Source: a virus. From it: a stretch of 64,000 bases of DNA. Positions 38,317 to 47,506 of this stretch are shown in pieces. The first letter of the stretch is position 1. Each line of letters starts with the position of its first letter. The stretch is from positions 1 through 64,000 of IMG/VR virus record IMGVR_UViG_3300027970_000012. One strand, 5' to 3'. The notes beneath the pieces are model-generated. The model saw nothing but the letters and a program-made list of their open reading frames with translations, ran no database searches and had not been told where the DNA came from. The position numbers and the translations under genes were made by a program.

Positions 38317-38572
38317 CTTGTTTGGGTGGAATCACAACATCATCTTTTCCGATAATCACATAATTATAATTATACATCTCACAGGTTTTCGTTGCAATAT
38401 CATTTGCAACCTCTACTACGTGAAGCTCAGGATAATCATCTGCTTCAAGTAGTCCAGCGTATCTTTCTGCATCATCATATTCCTCAAAGAAGTATATCAC
38501 TTTGTCTCCATATTTGTCAAGTACGCAGAAGGCTCCTTCTCTAGCTTCCTCTGTAAGATTTAAAATAAACAA
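38294..38572 (-). CDS. Conserved cyanobacterial/phage protein (DUF3110-like)
   Basis: The 92-residue protein begins MFILNLTEEAREGAFCVLDKYGDKVIYFFEEYDDAERYAGLLEADDYPELHVVEV and continues to a C-terminal YVIIGKDDVVIPP. I recognise this as a DUF3110-type family shared by cyanobacteria and their T4-like phages, always between gp46 and gp47. It may associate with them, but this is positional inference. The overlap with gp46 is 23 nt. Confidence 0.75.
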   Translation of the reverse strand: MFILNLTEEAREGAFCVLDKYGDKVIYFFEEYDDAERYAGLLEADDYPELHVVEVANDIATKTCEMYNYNYVIIGKDDVVIPPKQDAAHKKT

Positions 38573-38576
38573 CGTA

Positions 38577-39623
38577 TCATACCTCCAATTCTAACGCTTC
38601 TTTATAGACATCAAGAATCACTTTCTTAACAAATTCTTTATTTAAACTGAAATCTGAATTATCAATATATTTATGTAAAATTGATAAAGTGTCTTCAATT
38701 TCAATTTCTGAAATATCTACTTCAGTATCATCATATGTTTCCGTATTCACGATTTTTAAATCAATAATATCCAACTCAAGTAATTTTGAAACTAGTGAAT
38801 TATATTGAGATTCATTTGTCTTTTTATTAACGACTAATTTTAGATATTTTCCCGATAATTCTGCTGAATCATAATCTTCAATTGCACTATCGCTATAGTG
38901 AACTTTCTTATATAACTCATGAGGATTTTTGATGAACTCTAAATCATATGTCCTCAGATTGAAAATATTAAATCCTCGTTCATCATTCACATCTCCCCAG
39001 AACATCTGATATGGATTTCCTAGATAATGCAATTTACCATTATTACTTCGGGTATGAAAATGCCCAGAGAATACTCTATCAAATTTATTGAATAAATTTC
39101 CATCTAATCCAGTAGTGCATATTTGACCTGGAAATAGAGTAAATCCCGATACTTCTAGATGCCCAAATGCTAATTTAGCTTCCGTAGCTTGCATTAGTCT
39201 AAATGTTTCCTCTTGATTATCCTTACAAATCCAAGGAATAAAGAATATTTCCACTCCGTCAATAATATAAGTAGAGGGTTTTGTAATGGGAATCACGTTA
39301 TCATAATCACGAAGAAGTGTGTCTATTGCATTGTGCTGATTCGTTGATTTTAGCTGTGTGTCGTGATTACCACAGATTTGGTACACTGTTATCCCCAGAG
39401 ATTTAAACCTGTCGTAGACGTGCTCCTGAGCCCACCTGAGGCCCCAATAATCAATGCCCTTTCTATTGTCAAACGCATCTCCCAAATGAATAACGGTTTT
39501 AATATTCCTCTCAATCAATTCTGGAAAAAATACATTTTCATAAAACTTTTGAAAGTAATTATGAAAGATTTGATTTGAATTTTTAAACGAAATATGAGTA
39601 TCTGTTATACATCCAATGTTCAT
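38577..39623 (-). CDS. 47: Recombination endonuclease subunit gp47 (Mre11/SbcD-like)
   Basis: The 348-residue protein shows Mre11 phosphoesterase motifs in order: CITDTHISF (I), HLGDAFDNRKG (II), QICGNHDTQ (III), LAFGHLEVSG (IV) and FSGHFHTRS (V). The C-terminal domain caps the nuclease. It forms the resection complex with gp46. It is separated from gp55 by only 2 nt. Confidence 0.94.
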   Translation of the reverse strand: MNIGCITDTHISFKNSNQIFHNYFQKFYENVFFPELIERNIKTVIHLGDAFDNRKGIDYWGLRWAQEHVYDRFKSLGITVYQICGNHDTQLKSTNQHNAIDTLLRDYDNVIPITKPSTYIIDGVEIFFIPWICKDNQEETFRLMQATEAKLAFGHLEVSGFTLFPGQICTTGLDGNLFNKFDRVFSGHFHTRSNNGKLHYLGNPYQMFWGDVNDERGFNIFNLRTYDLEFIKNPHELYKKVHYSDSAIEDYDSAELSGKYLKLVVNKKTNESQYNSLVSKLLELDIIDLKIVNTETYDDTEVDISEIEIEDTLSILHKYIDNSDFSLNKEFVKKVILDVYKEALELEV

Positions 39624-39625
39624 AA

Positions 39626-40114
39626 TTAAGAATACTTCGTCTGAACTGCATCCTTTATTGAGTTGTAATCTGAGCTGGAAAAGTTTTCATCTGCAGTGAA
39701 CACTTCATCAAATTGACTACGTTCAATAATTTTATCTTTAATCTCCATTTGCTTTTTCTCTCTTCCTATTCTTCTCAGAAAAGCATAATAACAAATCTGT
39801 GTAAAGTATGCAAATGGATTCATCTTACCTCCAGTTTTAGGACTGGTGTAATCTGGGTCAAAATTATGAATATAAGTTAGTTGATTTTCAACCGCATCCG
39901 ATACCATATCATCCCGATATTGATAATTGCAGAAATTGGGTCGGTATGATAAATGCGTTGCTATTTTTAGAAAACAACTTCCCAAATACTTAGATACAAC
40001 AGGCTTATCTGTGCCTGCTTCCTTCGCACGAGTACACAGAATCTTATACTCCACAAGAGCTTGATAGAATTCTTTATTATTTACGTAATGCTCGGTCTTT
40101 TCTCTTTTTGCCAT
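39626..40114 (-). CDS. 55: Late transcription sigma factor gp55
   Basis: The 162-residue protein has a sigma-70 region 2-like core: YRDDMVSDAVENQLTYIHNFDPD, NPFAYFTQICYYAFLRRIGREKKQ (the -10 recognition and core-binding helix), preceded by the KPVVSKYLGSCFLKIATHLSYRPNF segment typical for phage gp55. It directs host polymerase to the ATAAATA promoters found throughout this window. A good sigma-70 promoter at 40128-40156 makes it an early/middle gene, as expected for the switch. Confidence 0.93.
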   Translation of the reverse strand: MAKREKTEHYVNNKEFYQALVEYKILCTRAKEAGTDKPVVSKYLGSCFLKIATHLSYRPNFCNYQYRDDMVSDAVENQLTYIHNFDPDYTSPKTGGKMNPFAYFTQICYYAFLRRIGREKKQMEIKDKIIERSQFDEVFTADENFSSSDYNSIKDAVQTKYS

Positions 40115-40127
40115 TTTAAAAAATATT

Positions 40128-40156
40128 AATATACAAAACTATATCATATTCGTCAA
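40128..40156 (-). promoter_or_regulatory. Sigma-70-type promoter for gp55
   Basis: TTGACG, 17-nt spacer, TATATT on the minus strand, 14 nt before the gp55 ATG. It also drives gp47, the DUF3110-like gene and gp46. Confidence 0.65.
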
Positions 40157-40178
40157 TCAATGTATAGAATTGAATTTC

Positions 40179-40206
40179 TTGACTTAACTTTCAGAACTGC
40201 TATAAT
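40179..40206 (+). promoter_or_regulatory. Strong plus-strand promoter, antisense to the 40247 gene
   Basis: TTGACT, 16-nt spacer ending in TGC, TATAAT on the plus strand: a perfect -10 with extended TGn, and a 5/6 -35. No plus-strand gene follows, so a transcript would run antisense into 40247-40651 and beyond. Confidence 0.6.
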
Positions 40207-40246
40207 AAATCTGTTGGTTTCAAGCCTATCTAGAACTTATAGAGTA

Positions 40247-40651
40247 CTAGAGTGTTGGTTCAGGAGTTGAGTTATAAGACTTCTCTAGTCTTTCTCTTGC
40301 GTCTGAGACTGTAGCAACGTATCCCATATCAGAATTGAGTTTAGTTCTACTCGTTACTTTATTGTGCTCCCTAGTGTATCTCTGATGCATCTGAATGAGA
40401 GTTTCATCCTTAACCTGAGTCATTGTGATGATTTTATCTCTATTGATGATAAATGTGGTGTCCAATGTTAATTTCATCCACGGTGTAACTTGTGCAATAG
40501 GCCCTCCAAGTTTAGGAGAAAATCTAGTTTCAACAAAAATTGGATGGTCTAATACAACTAAGACTTCATCATTCTCTTCAAATCCACATACTTTAGAAAA
40601 TATTTCCTCTCCTGAGACTAATTTTAGTGACGCATAAAACTCTTCATTCAT
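40247..40651 (-). CDS. Conserved cyanophage protein, Sm-like fold candidate
   Basis: 134 residues: MNEEFYASLKLVSGEEIFSKVCGFEENDEVLVVLDHPIFVE, then PWMKLTLDTTFIINRDKIITMTQVKD. This alternation with a GEEI and DHP element looks like a small beta barrel (Sm/LSM-like). Homologues sit next to uvsW or gp55 in cyanomyoviruses (from memory). The C-terminus is Arg/Glu-rich. It overlaps the uvsW start by 8 nt. No function is established. Confidence 0.7.
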   Translation of the reverse strand: MNEEFYASLKLVSGEEIFSKVCGFEENDEVLVVLDHPIFVETRFSPKLGGPIAQVTPWMKLTLDTTFIINRDKIITMTQVKDETLIQMHQRYTREHNKVTSRTKLNSDMGYVATVSDARERLEKSYNSTPEPTL

Positions 40652-42128
40652 TTGGCTTCTCCTGAAATTTTATTTTATGAATTTGATAATTAAAATTCTC
40701 TTCATTATAAATTTTAACTCTTTCTATCAAGTGATTTAATGTATAGTTTTTTCGGTTTTGATTAGACATATCATCTGCAATATCATATAAGATTGCTTTA
40801 TTCTTTGTATCTGATTTTCTTAGAACTCTTCCAATACTTTGTAGATTTCTTATTTTGGATTTAAATGGACTGGCGAAAATTAAATTATTCAAATTTTTAA
40901 TTGAAATTCCAGTGCTAAAAACTCCATATGAAGCTACAATGATTGCATTATTCTGAGTTTCAGTGATTTCTCTTATATGCTCTCTATGTTCAGTATCAAC
41001 TCCACCGTGAACAAAAAATACTTTTCGTTCATCATTTATAACTGAACTATTTATTAAATCAAAGAGAATTTGTCCGTGAGTTTCTACTCTTGAAAATAGA
41101 ATTAATGTATTTCCAGTTAAGTCTAAGGTTAAGTTTTTAATAAATTGATTTCGTTTTTCGTGAGTGATAATGTATTGAACTTCATCCTCATAAGTTTCAA
41201 AGGATTTCTTACCGTGTTCCAAAATTAAAATATTAATTTGAAGCTTAGCAATGGTTCCTTTATGCATAAGTTCATCAGTACGAATCACCTTATACACAGG
41301 CCCAAATAGACCTTCTAGTGTCCAGATATGAACCTTCTCTGGTTGAGTTGTTCCCGTCATACCAAATCTATATTTCACATCGCACATCTTATGTAAAATT
41401 CCACAAATAGACGCAGATTTTGCTGTGTGTGCCTCGTCTACAATCACTACATCAAATTGCTCAAAGTAAGATTTTGACATATCAGAAATACTCTGATACG
41501 TTGAAATCATCACAGAATCATTCGTATCTTTGGCTCTTCCTCCATACACTCTATGAATTGGAATGTTTTCATCCCAACCATAATTCATAAAGTCTTTATA
41601 CCCCTGTTCTATCAAAGAAGTTGTGGGACATATGATGAGAACTCTCAATCCTTGTTCTACGTAATATCGTGTGATACAGTATGATATGATAGTTTTTCCA
41701 GATGATGTAGGAGAAACTAACAATTTCCGATTATGTCTAAGTGCCTGATATACTGCTTCAATTTGATATTCACGAACTTCAAAACTTGGATTCAGAATTC
41801 TTTTAATGTATGTTTCTACTCCAGCTTCAGAAATCATCTCATTTTCATCATATGGAAGACCATAGAATTTGCTATCCTCAAATTCATATGAGAAATCACA
41901 AATCTTAATCTTTTCTATGAGTTTATCTAAAAGCCCAATATAAAGTTCTCCAGTATGTGTGGAGAGCATTCGCACTTTTCCATCCCAATGCTTATACCTA
42001 GAGCTTTTCATAAATTTGGCTTCTGGAACTTCAAACTCAAAGTATGGGGCGAGTTCATATAAAATATGTGGCTCACAATGAAGCTTTAGATAAACTTCAT
42101 TTTTCTTCTTAATGATAATGTCACTCAT
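40644..42128 (-). CDS. uvsW: UvsW RNA-DNA/DNA helicase
   Basis: The 494-residue SF2 helicase shows motif I LVSPTSSGKTIISY, Ia ICPTTSLIEQGYKDF, II VVIVDEAHTAKS (DEAH), III FGMTGTTQPE, IV LILFSRVETHG, V ASYGVFSTGISIKNLNNL and VI QSIGRVLRKSD. UvsW unwinds R-loops and stalled forks, shutting down origin replication in favour of recombination-dependent replication. It lies next to uvsY (1-nt gap) as in most cyanophages. Confidence 0.94.
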   Translation of the reverse strand: MSDIIIKKKNEVYLKLHCEPHILYELAPYFEFEVPEAKFMKSSRYKHWDGKVRMLSTHTGELYIGLLDKLIEKIKICDFSYEFEDSKFYGLPYDENEMISEAGVETYIKRILNPSFEVREYQIEAVYQALRHNRKLLVSPTSSGKTIISYCITRYYVEQGLRVLIICPTTSLIEQGYKDFMNYGWDENIPIHRVYGGRAKDTNDSVMISTYQSISDMSKSYFEQFDVVIVDEAHTAKSASICGILHKMCDVKYRFGMTGTTQPEKVHIWTLEGLFGPVYKVIRTDELMHKGTIAKLQINILILEHGKKSFETYEDEVQYIITHEKRNQFIKNLTLDLTGNTLILFSRVETHGQILFDLINSSVINDERKVFFVHGGVDTEHREHIREITETQNNAIIVASYGVFSTGISIKNLNNLIFASPFKSKIRNLQSIGRVLRKSDTKNKAILYDIADDMSNQNRKNYTLNHLIERVKIYNEENFNYQIHKIKFQEKPNE

Positions 42129-42129
42129 A

Positions 42130-42558
42130 TTAACTAAATCCTGCTTGGAATTTCATTACGTCTATGCTATTCTTGATTTGAAAGCTTCGGTTCTCAATAT
42201 TCTTAATAATGCTTTCCAAAAATTTCAACATAATATTATAGTATTGAAGTTTCGAATTTGACCGAATCAATTCAGCATCAGAATCCATATACTTATCTAG
42301 GTCTGATTTTAATACTTTGTAATCAAATGGATTTTCTTTATAGACTTCTGGACTAGCTTTTCCAGAATAATACAGCCATTTTTCTTTATGTAGTTCTGCG
42401 CAATTTGCCTCCTCTTTAATGCGAAGAAGATATAAATTATTGTATATTTGAAAATATTTTGAATGTAATAGTGGTATTCTAATACTCTCTAGATGAAGAT
42501 TATCTGGGTCAATGATACTATCTTCACGCCACTGAGTTTCAATTTCAGATAAATTCAT
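42130..42558 (-). CDS. uvsY: UvsY recombination mediator
   Basis: The 142-residue protein begins MNLSEIETQWREDSIID and continues PLLHSKYFQIYNNLYLLRIKEEANCAELHKEKWLYYSGKA, the UvsY pattern, ending with helical FLESIIKNIENRSFQIKNSIDVMKFQAG. UvsY forms hexamers that load UvsX onto gp32-covered ssDNA. It is in the usual location beside uvsW. Confidence 0.92.
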   Translation of the reverse strand: MNLSEIETQWREDSIIDPDNLHLESIRIPLLHSKYFQIYNNLYLLRIKEEANCAELHKEKWLYYSGKASPEVYKENPFDYKVLKSDLDKYMDSDAELIRSNSKLQYYNIMLKFLESIIKNIENRSFQIKNSIDVMKFQAGFS

Positions 42559-42589
42559 AATATTCTGACCTTAAACTCATATTATATCA

Positions 42590-43138
42590 TCAATTCTCAA
42601 TTCTTTCAATATCATAGATGGTATATTTAAACACTGCCTGAGCCTCTAGATATGTGATATCAGTTTCTTTAGTATTAAATTCTGGAGCAGATAAGGAAAC
42701 TGGAAATAAATCTTTGAAGTTTACTTGAATATTTGGTCTATAATTGCTATTGTAAATGATGAGAGTTCCATCACTCATTCCTGAGATTGCAGTTTGTTTT
42801 CCTGTATTATACTCCTCAGAGTCCAATAAGTCTTGATACTGCCGAGCAGACTCTGGAAAGCCAAATTGAGTTAACCAAGTATGATTTTCAATATAATTGT
42901 CCATATTCTCATCAATCATATATTTGATAACTAAGTCATCAAATGATAGAGTTTCTCCTGGAATGGGAATATTTTTCAGATATGTTGCTTGTATTGCTAC
43001 TCCTAAATTGATTCCTGGAATCTGAGCTTGATTGCAAAAGAAATCTAATTTTGGTTTTTTTGATAGAATGAATTTGAATCCAGTTGGAGATAGAAAATTC
43101 TTGTTTTCAATCTGACCTCCCCAAGAAAAACTAGACAT
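42590..43138 (-). CDS. Conserved tail/baseplate structural protein, tail-tube-like
   Basis: The 182-residue protein starts MSSFSWGGQIENKNFLSPTGFKFILSKKPKLDFFCNQAQIPGINLG, with PIPGETLSFDDLVIKYMIDENM and WLTQFGFPES. The F..P-GF.F.L.K.P...FF...A.IPGI pattern is shared by cyanomyovirus proteins related to the tail-tube fold (compare the gp19 gene's IPGSTIS). It is probably a baseplate-tube or tube-initiator component. The late promoter CTAAATAC is upstream. Confidence 0.75.
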   Translation of the reverse strand: MSSFSWGGQIENKNFLSPTGFKFILSKKPKLDFFCNQAQIPGINLGVAIQATYLKNIPIPGETLSFDDLVIKYMIDENMDNYIENHTWLTQFGFPESARQYQDLLDSEEYNTGKQTAISGMSDGTLIIYNSNYRPNIQVNFKDLFPVSLSAPEFNTKETDITYLEAQAVFKYTIYDIERIEN

Positions 43139-43159
43139 AGTATAAAATTCGTAGTATAG

Positions 43160-43166
43160 TATTTAG
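43160..43166 (-). promoter_or_regulatory. Late promoter
   Basis: CTAAATACTAT on the minus strand, about 22 nt before the ATG at 43138. It also lies in the 5' leader of the divergent plus-strand endonuclease gene. Confidence 0.6.
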
Positions 43167-43181
43167 AGAACAGGCCTAAGA

Positions 43182-44690
43182 ATGTCCATTAAATTACTAC
43201 CTCTCATACAAGCACATTGGGAGAAGTCTAAATTTATATCGTTATCAAAAAATTTAAGTCTGGTCAACTTAATTAAAGCCGAAACGAGCTTCTTAGATAA
43301 AATCTACTCTCAAATTTCATTAAGAACCCGAGCATATGTAATACAAAACCAAATCACTTTAGCTACACTACCCAAATGTAAGTGTGAATGTGGAAAATAC
43401 GCAGGAATCAATCATACAAATCCCGAATTAGGATTTCGCTTATATTATAATGTAACTTGCTCTCGTAGAAATAAAACTATAGATAAAGAGATTCTCAAGA
43501 AGCTTGATGATTATCAATTTTTATATGATGAGAAAATAACAAAAAACAAGTCTATAGAACAAATTGCTTCCGAAAATAACGTTTCCATCACTCCAGTAGT
43601 TAAATATTTGAAAAAATATGAACTATATCAACTAAATGATGCAAGAAGAAGAAACAATAAGGCAAATATAGTTCTTGAAGATAAGAAAGAATTGGAGTTA
43701 TTATATGCTACCAATACAATGGAGAACATTGCTGAAACTCTAGGAACTACGAAAGGAACTGTTTCCCGATGGTTTAAAGTTCATGCCATTTCAGCAAAGC
43801 CTACAAATTCATACGAGAGAAAAATCAAAAGAGTCTCAGGAGAGGAGATGGAACTCTACGATTACATAAAGAGTATATCTTCATATGAAGTATTTCAATC
43901 TAATCGCTCAATTCTAAATGGAAAAGAATTAGATATCTACATTCCAGATAAAAACTTAGCAATTGAATATAATGGTCTTTATAGTCATTATTATAGACCT
44001 TGGGAAGACTCCTCAGGATTAAGAAAGGATAGTAGTTATCATTTATGGAAAACTGAGGAATGTGCAAAACAGAATATACAATTACTACAATTCTATAGCG
44101 ATGAATGGAAATTTAAAAAATCAATCGTACAAAATATCATAACGTCTAAACTCGGACTCAATGATAGAATTTATGCAAGAAAATGTGAAATAGTATTAGT
44201 GGACACATATACTAAAAATGAATTTCTAAATGAATATCATATTCAGGGTGAAGATAAGAGTTCAATAAAGTTAGGTCTTACATATGAAAATACTCTAGTT
44301 GCGATTATGACTTTTGCTAAATCTAGATTTAATTCAAATTATACTTGGGAACTAACTCGGTTTTGTGTGAAAGGAGGAACTAGTGTGATTGGTGGATTTA
44401 GTAAATTATTAAAAAGCTTTACAAATGAGCACGGAACTTCTATTATATCTTATGCGGATAGAAGATATTCAAATGGAAATGTCTATGAAACAAATGGATT
44501 CAATTTAATTGCGACAAATAAGCCATCATATTATTATGTGGATAAGAATCATCTTCGTAGAATAAATCGTATGAGATTTCAGAGAAAATATATTGGTGCT
44601 TATGACTGTACCGAATATGAAAAAGCTAGAGAACTGGGATATGAAAAAATCTGGGATTGTGGAACCTTAAGATACGGATTTTCCCAATAA
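43182..44690 (+). CDS. Free-standing Vsr/EDxHD-like homing endonuclease (only plus-strand gene)
   Basis: The 502-residue protein contains two helix-turn-helix (NUMOD-like) segments, KSIEQIASENNVSITPVVKYLKK and NIAETLGTTKGTVSRWFK. The nuclease core is ELDIYIPDKNLAIEYNGLYSHYY with downstream HLWKTEECAKQNIQLLQFYSDEWKFK, which is the Vsr-like core of the fractured-gene homing endonuclease family (EDxHD type, e.g. I-Bth0305I). The C-terminal domain (KCEIVLVDTYTKNEF..., GGTSVIGGFSKLLKSF, SYADRRYSNGNVYETNGF) is often fused to this nuclease in T4-like phages, as I recall. It is inserted between gp23 and a tail gene, opposite to all neighbours. Target unknown. Confidence 0.88.
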   Translation: MSIKLLPLIQAHWEKSKFISLSKNLSLVNLIKAETSFLDKIYSQISLRTRAYVIQNQITLATLPKCKCECGKYAGINHTNPELGFRLYYNVTCSRRNKTIDKEILKKLDDYQFLYDEKITKNKSIEQIASENNVSITPVVKYLKKYELYQLNDARRRNNKANIVLEDKKELELLYATNTMENIAETLGTTKGTVSRWFKVHAISAKPTNSYERKIKRVSGEEMELYDYIKSISSYEVFQSNRSILNGKELDIYIPDKNLAIEYNGLYSHYYRPWEDSSGLRKDSSYHLWKTEECAKQNIQLLQFYSDEWKFKKSIVQNIITSKLGLNDRIYARKCEIVLVDTYTKNEFLNEYHIQGEDKSSIKLGLTYENTLVAIMTFAKSRFNSNYTWELTRFCVKGGTSVIGGFSKLLKSFTNEHGTSIISYADRRYSNGNVYETNGFNLIATNKPSYYYVDKNHLRRINRMRFQRKYIGAYDCTEYEKARELGYEKIWDCGTLRYGFSQ

Positions 44691-44712
44691 AAAAGGAACC
44701 TTTCGGCTCCTT
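44691..44712 (-). terminator. Terminator of the major capsid gene
   Basis: On the minus strand AAGGAGCC-GAAA-GGTTCCTT forms an 8-bp stem with one G-U pair, followed by TTTTTTATT. On the plus strand the same position is an A-C mismatch and no T-run follows, so it works mainly for gp23. Confidence 0.85.
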
Positions 44713-44737
44713 AAACATTCCAACCAAAGATTGGGTA

Positions 44738-46129
44738 TCACATAAGATTCTTAATAAGAGTTCTCTTGTAATATCTATTAGTATTAACTTGAAGTCTACC
44801 CAGTCCTTGGTCAGTACCTTCGGCAAAAGGATTAGCTACGATACCGTATCTAGTCTTGAAGCCGATTTTTGGTTGGAAGCTCCTTTCACCAACAGCACGA
44901 ACCATTTGTAGAGGAACGTAAGGGCAGTAGAAAAGTCCAGCATCATAAGGATTTGGACCCTTATAACCAACGACGTAGTATTGATATTGGTTGGTATAAC
45001 CGTTTGCAGCATAAGGGTCAATAAAGACCTTAAACTTACCGTTTAGAGTACCCGCGAAAGTATTACCAGTATCATCTACCTGCATATTGGAGTTCAAAGC
45101 AGGAGTATAATCTAGAATACCAGCGTGAGTTAGAGAAGAAGCAACGTCTGCGGAACACAGAACGATGTTACCCTTTCCTCTACGAGTCCTTTGAGCAATG
45201 CTGTTAGCGTCACGTTCAATTTGGAAAATCATTCCTTTGAACTTCTCAACGGACCAACGACCATTGGAGTCAACGTCAAGGTCAAATACACCTTGAGTAG
45301 CGACGTTCTGTTGTGCGCCAGGCTCAGCAATCTTATAGATTGTTCTGATGACTTCACGGTTGATTTCGGCAAGAATTTCGCTTGAAAGAATGTTTGCAAG
45401 CTCAGCTTCTGCATTCAGTCCGTGAATAGCCTTCAAGTCCTGAGCAAGCTCAAGGCTGTATTCGGCTTTCAGAGCACGGCTCTTAGCAGTCACTGAAATT
45501 CTTTCAATGCTGAGTGCCATTTCAGCAAATTGGTCTCCAGCATTGGTGCCATCACCAAGATTTTCTGCGTCCCCAGTGTTCATACCTTGACCTAGGTTAT
45601 AAGCTCCTAGAGGTGATGCAGTTGGGTTAAGAAGACCAGGGTTAGAACCTACTTGAGATGTAGTACCAAGACCAGCAGCGGCGCTAGAGAAACCAGTTAG
45701 AGATTTTCCTGCGTTCTGTCCTGAGAATGCGGTATTTACTTCATTATAGAATGCTTCTGGACCAGATTGATTGACATAACGGCTTCTCATTGCGAAGATA
45801 AGGCTTACAGGGCCGCTCATTGGTTGAACGCCAGCCAAATCATAAGCAACAAGATTAGGCATTGAACGTCTAATCATAGAGATTAGAACGGGGTCAAAAC
45901 CTGCTACTGGACCTGCGGCAGCAGAGCCGTAGCTAAATCCACCAGTTCCCGCAGAAACAGTTGGAGATTCGGATAGAAACTCACTCTCTTCACGAAGAGC
46001 TTGTTCTTGATTTTCTAACAGGATAGCAGTAACCGCCCTACGATGTGAATCTTTGATAGGTTCTAGACCGTTATAGTCTAGTAAGGGAGCCCACTTTTCC
46101 TGCAGTTGTTCGGAATTGAACATTTGCAT
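44738..46129 (-). CDS. 23: Major capsid protein gp23
   Basis: The 463-residue HK97-fold protein begins MQMFNSEQLQEKWAPLLDYNGLEPIKDSHRRAVTAILLENQ, the removable N-terminal segment. EFLSE / SPTV (L-S-E) is the predicted gp21 maturation cleavage. Mature features include DPVLISMIRRSMPNLVAYDLAGVQPMSGP, VTAKSRALKAEYSLELAQDL, GLNAEAELANILSSEI and the C-terminal GFKTRYGIVANPFAEG. The ATG at 46129 has AGAGG 9 nt upstream. It is followed by a terminator, consistent with high-level expression. Confidence 0.97.
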   Translation of the reverse strand: MQMFNSEQLQEKWAPLLDYNGLEPIKDSHRRAVTAILLENQEQALREESEFLSESPTVSAGTGGFSYGSAAAGPVAGFDPVLISMIRRSMPNLVAYDLAGVQPMSGPVSLIFAMRSRYVNQSGPEAFYNEVNTAFSGQNAGKSLTGFSSAAAGLGTTSQVGSNPGLLNPTASPLGAYNLGQGMNTGDAENLGDGTNAGDQFAEMALSIERISVTAKSRALKAEYSLELAQDLKAIHGLNAEAELANILSSEILAEINREVIRTIYKIAEPGAQQNVATQGVFDLDVDSNGRWSVEKFKGMIFQIERDANSIAQRTRRGKGNIVLCSADVASSLTHAGILDYTPALNSNMQVDDTGNTFAGTLNGKFKVFIDPYAANGYTNQYQYYVVGYKGPNPYDAGLFYCPYVPLQMVRAVGERSFQPKIGFKTRYGIVANPFAEGTDQGLGRLQVNTNRYYKRTLIKNLM

Positions 46130-46183
46130 TTGAATTTACCTCTAATTAAAATTTTGGTTTAGTTTGATTTTATGATATATAAA

Positions 46184-47467
46184 TCACTTTTTTGAAACAC
46201 GCTCAAGAGCACTCATATAAACTCCCATTGTTCCACTTGGAATGGAATATGGAGTATATTCTGTAGAATCTTCTACAAGATAGTCCTGGCCATTTCTCTG
46301 AGTTCTAGTAGTTGTGGTGGGGAAATAAGATTCCTTGAGTGCAACTAGTTTCTCACGATATTCTTCTTCACTATCAAACTCAACACTTTCCACAAGAGAA
46401 GCAAGCTTATCTTTCTGAGAAAGCGCAAGGCCCTCAGAAATTTCACTAAAGATTACATCAGTTACTGATTCTGCTAGTCTTTTGTTGAGAGAAACATTTC
46501 TCTCTATTTGTTCGTTGAGTTTATTCTCCATCTCGTCAAGTTTATCAGTCATTGCCTCTAGCACATCATATCTATCTTCAGGAATTGTTACATAGTGATT
46601 TTCAAAAAGTTCCTTGAGGTTCACAAGGAAACTCTCGGTCATTTCGGCACGAAGTCCGTTTTCTATAGCTAGAGCATTTTCTTCAATCCATTCTTGAGCA
46701 ACATACTCAAGATATGAATCTACTCTTTCGGTTAAAGCCTCAGTGATAACTTCAATCTCTTCGGCTAGTTGTTCTTCATATTGAAGAATGACTGCTTCTT
46801 CAATTTGTTCTGTTCTGGAATTCAGAGCAGCTTCAAATACAGTCTTGGCTTTAAATCTAAATTCTTCGGAGAGTTCTTCGCCTGAAAGAAGAGCATCTAC
46901 ATCTTCTTCAATCTGAGATTCAATTTCTTCAATCTGTTCTTGAACTTCTTCTTTCTTTTTATCAGACTTCTTGGACTTCTTAAACTCTTTAGGAGTTTCT
47001 TCATCCTCGTCATCTTCTTCATCGTCATCGGACTTAGAGGATTCGTCATCTTCTTCATCGTCATCATCAGACTTGGAAGATTCTTCTAATCTAGGCTCAT
47101 CTTCGTCATCTTCTAAATCAGATTCGTAATATTCATCATCTTCTAAATCTTCTTCATCTAAGTCTTCCTTTACAGCACCCTTAGGTAAGGACTTCATTGA
47201 GTCTGCTTTACCAGCTCCACGATTTACAACATCTCTAACTTGAGCTAGAACTGCCGATGCATCTTTCAGCTTGGCGCTATCATTATCAGGCTTGTAATTA
47301 TCAGGTGTTGGACCACCTAGGTCTTCCCAACTGGCCGTCTGACCATCGGGAATATTTTTGGTAAGTTTAGGAAGTGGTTCTGCAGGTTTTGCTCCAGAGT
47401 TCACAACATTTTTTACGTGCTTTGTGCCTACTTCCATTTCTTGTAGATTTTTTCTTCCACGAGGCAT
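46184..47467 (-). CDS. 22: Prohead core scaffold protein gp22
   Basis: The 427-residue protein has a basic N-terminus, a long Asp/Glu/Ser-rich segment (about 98-165) and a coiled-coil C-terminal half starting at EEFRFKAKTVFEAALNSR, a typical gp22 signature. KLNEQIERNVSLNKRLAESV and ESYFPTTTTR follow. gp22 forms the temporary scaffold of the prohead and is degraded by gp21. It is located between 21 and 23 with a late promoter at 47507-47513. Confidence 0.92.
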   Translation of the reverse strand: MPRGRKNLQEMEVGTKHVKNVVNSGAKPAEPLPKLTKNIPDGQTASWEDLGGPTPDNYKPDNDSAKLKDASAVLAQVRDVVNRGAGKADSMKSLPKGAVKEDLDEEDLEDDEYYESDLEDDEDEPRLEESSKSDDDDEEDDESSKSDDDEEDDEDEETPKEFKKSKKSDKKKEEVQEQIEEIESQIEEDVDALLSGEELSEEFRFKAKTVFEAALNSRTEQIEEAVILQYEEQLAEEIEVITEALTERVDSYLEYVAQEWIEENALAIENGLRAEMTESFLVNLKELFENHYVTIPEDRYDVLEAMTDKLDEMENKLNEQIERNVSLNKRLAESVTDVIFSEISEGLALSQKDKLASLVESVEFDSEEEYREKLVALKESYFPTTTTRTQRNGQDYLVEDSTEYTPYSIPSGTMGVYMSALERVSKK

Positions 47468-47506
47468 TTTGATTCTCCGAAAAACTTAAATTTGTATTTC
47501 TGTATA

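Noticed and set aside
46900-47170. GAA/GAT-rich stretch that looks like a tandem repeat
   Set aside because: It encodes the acidic segment of gp22; the periodicity follows Asp/Glu/Ser codons, not a DNA repeat.
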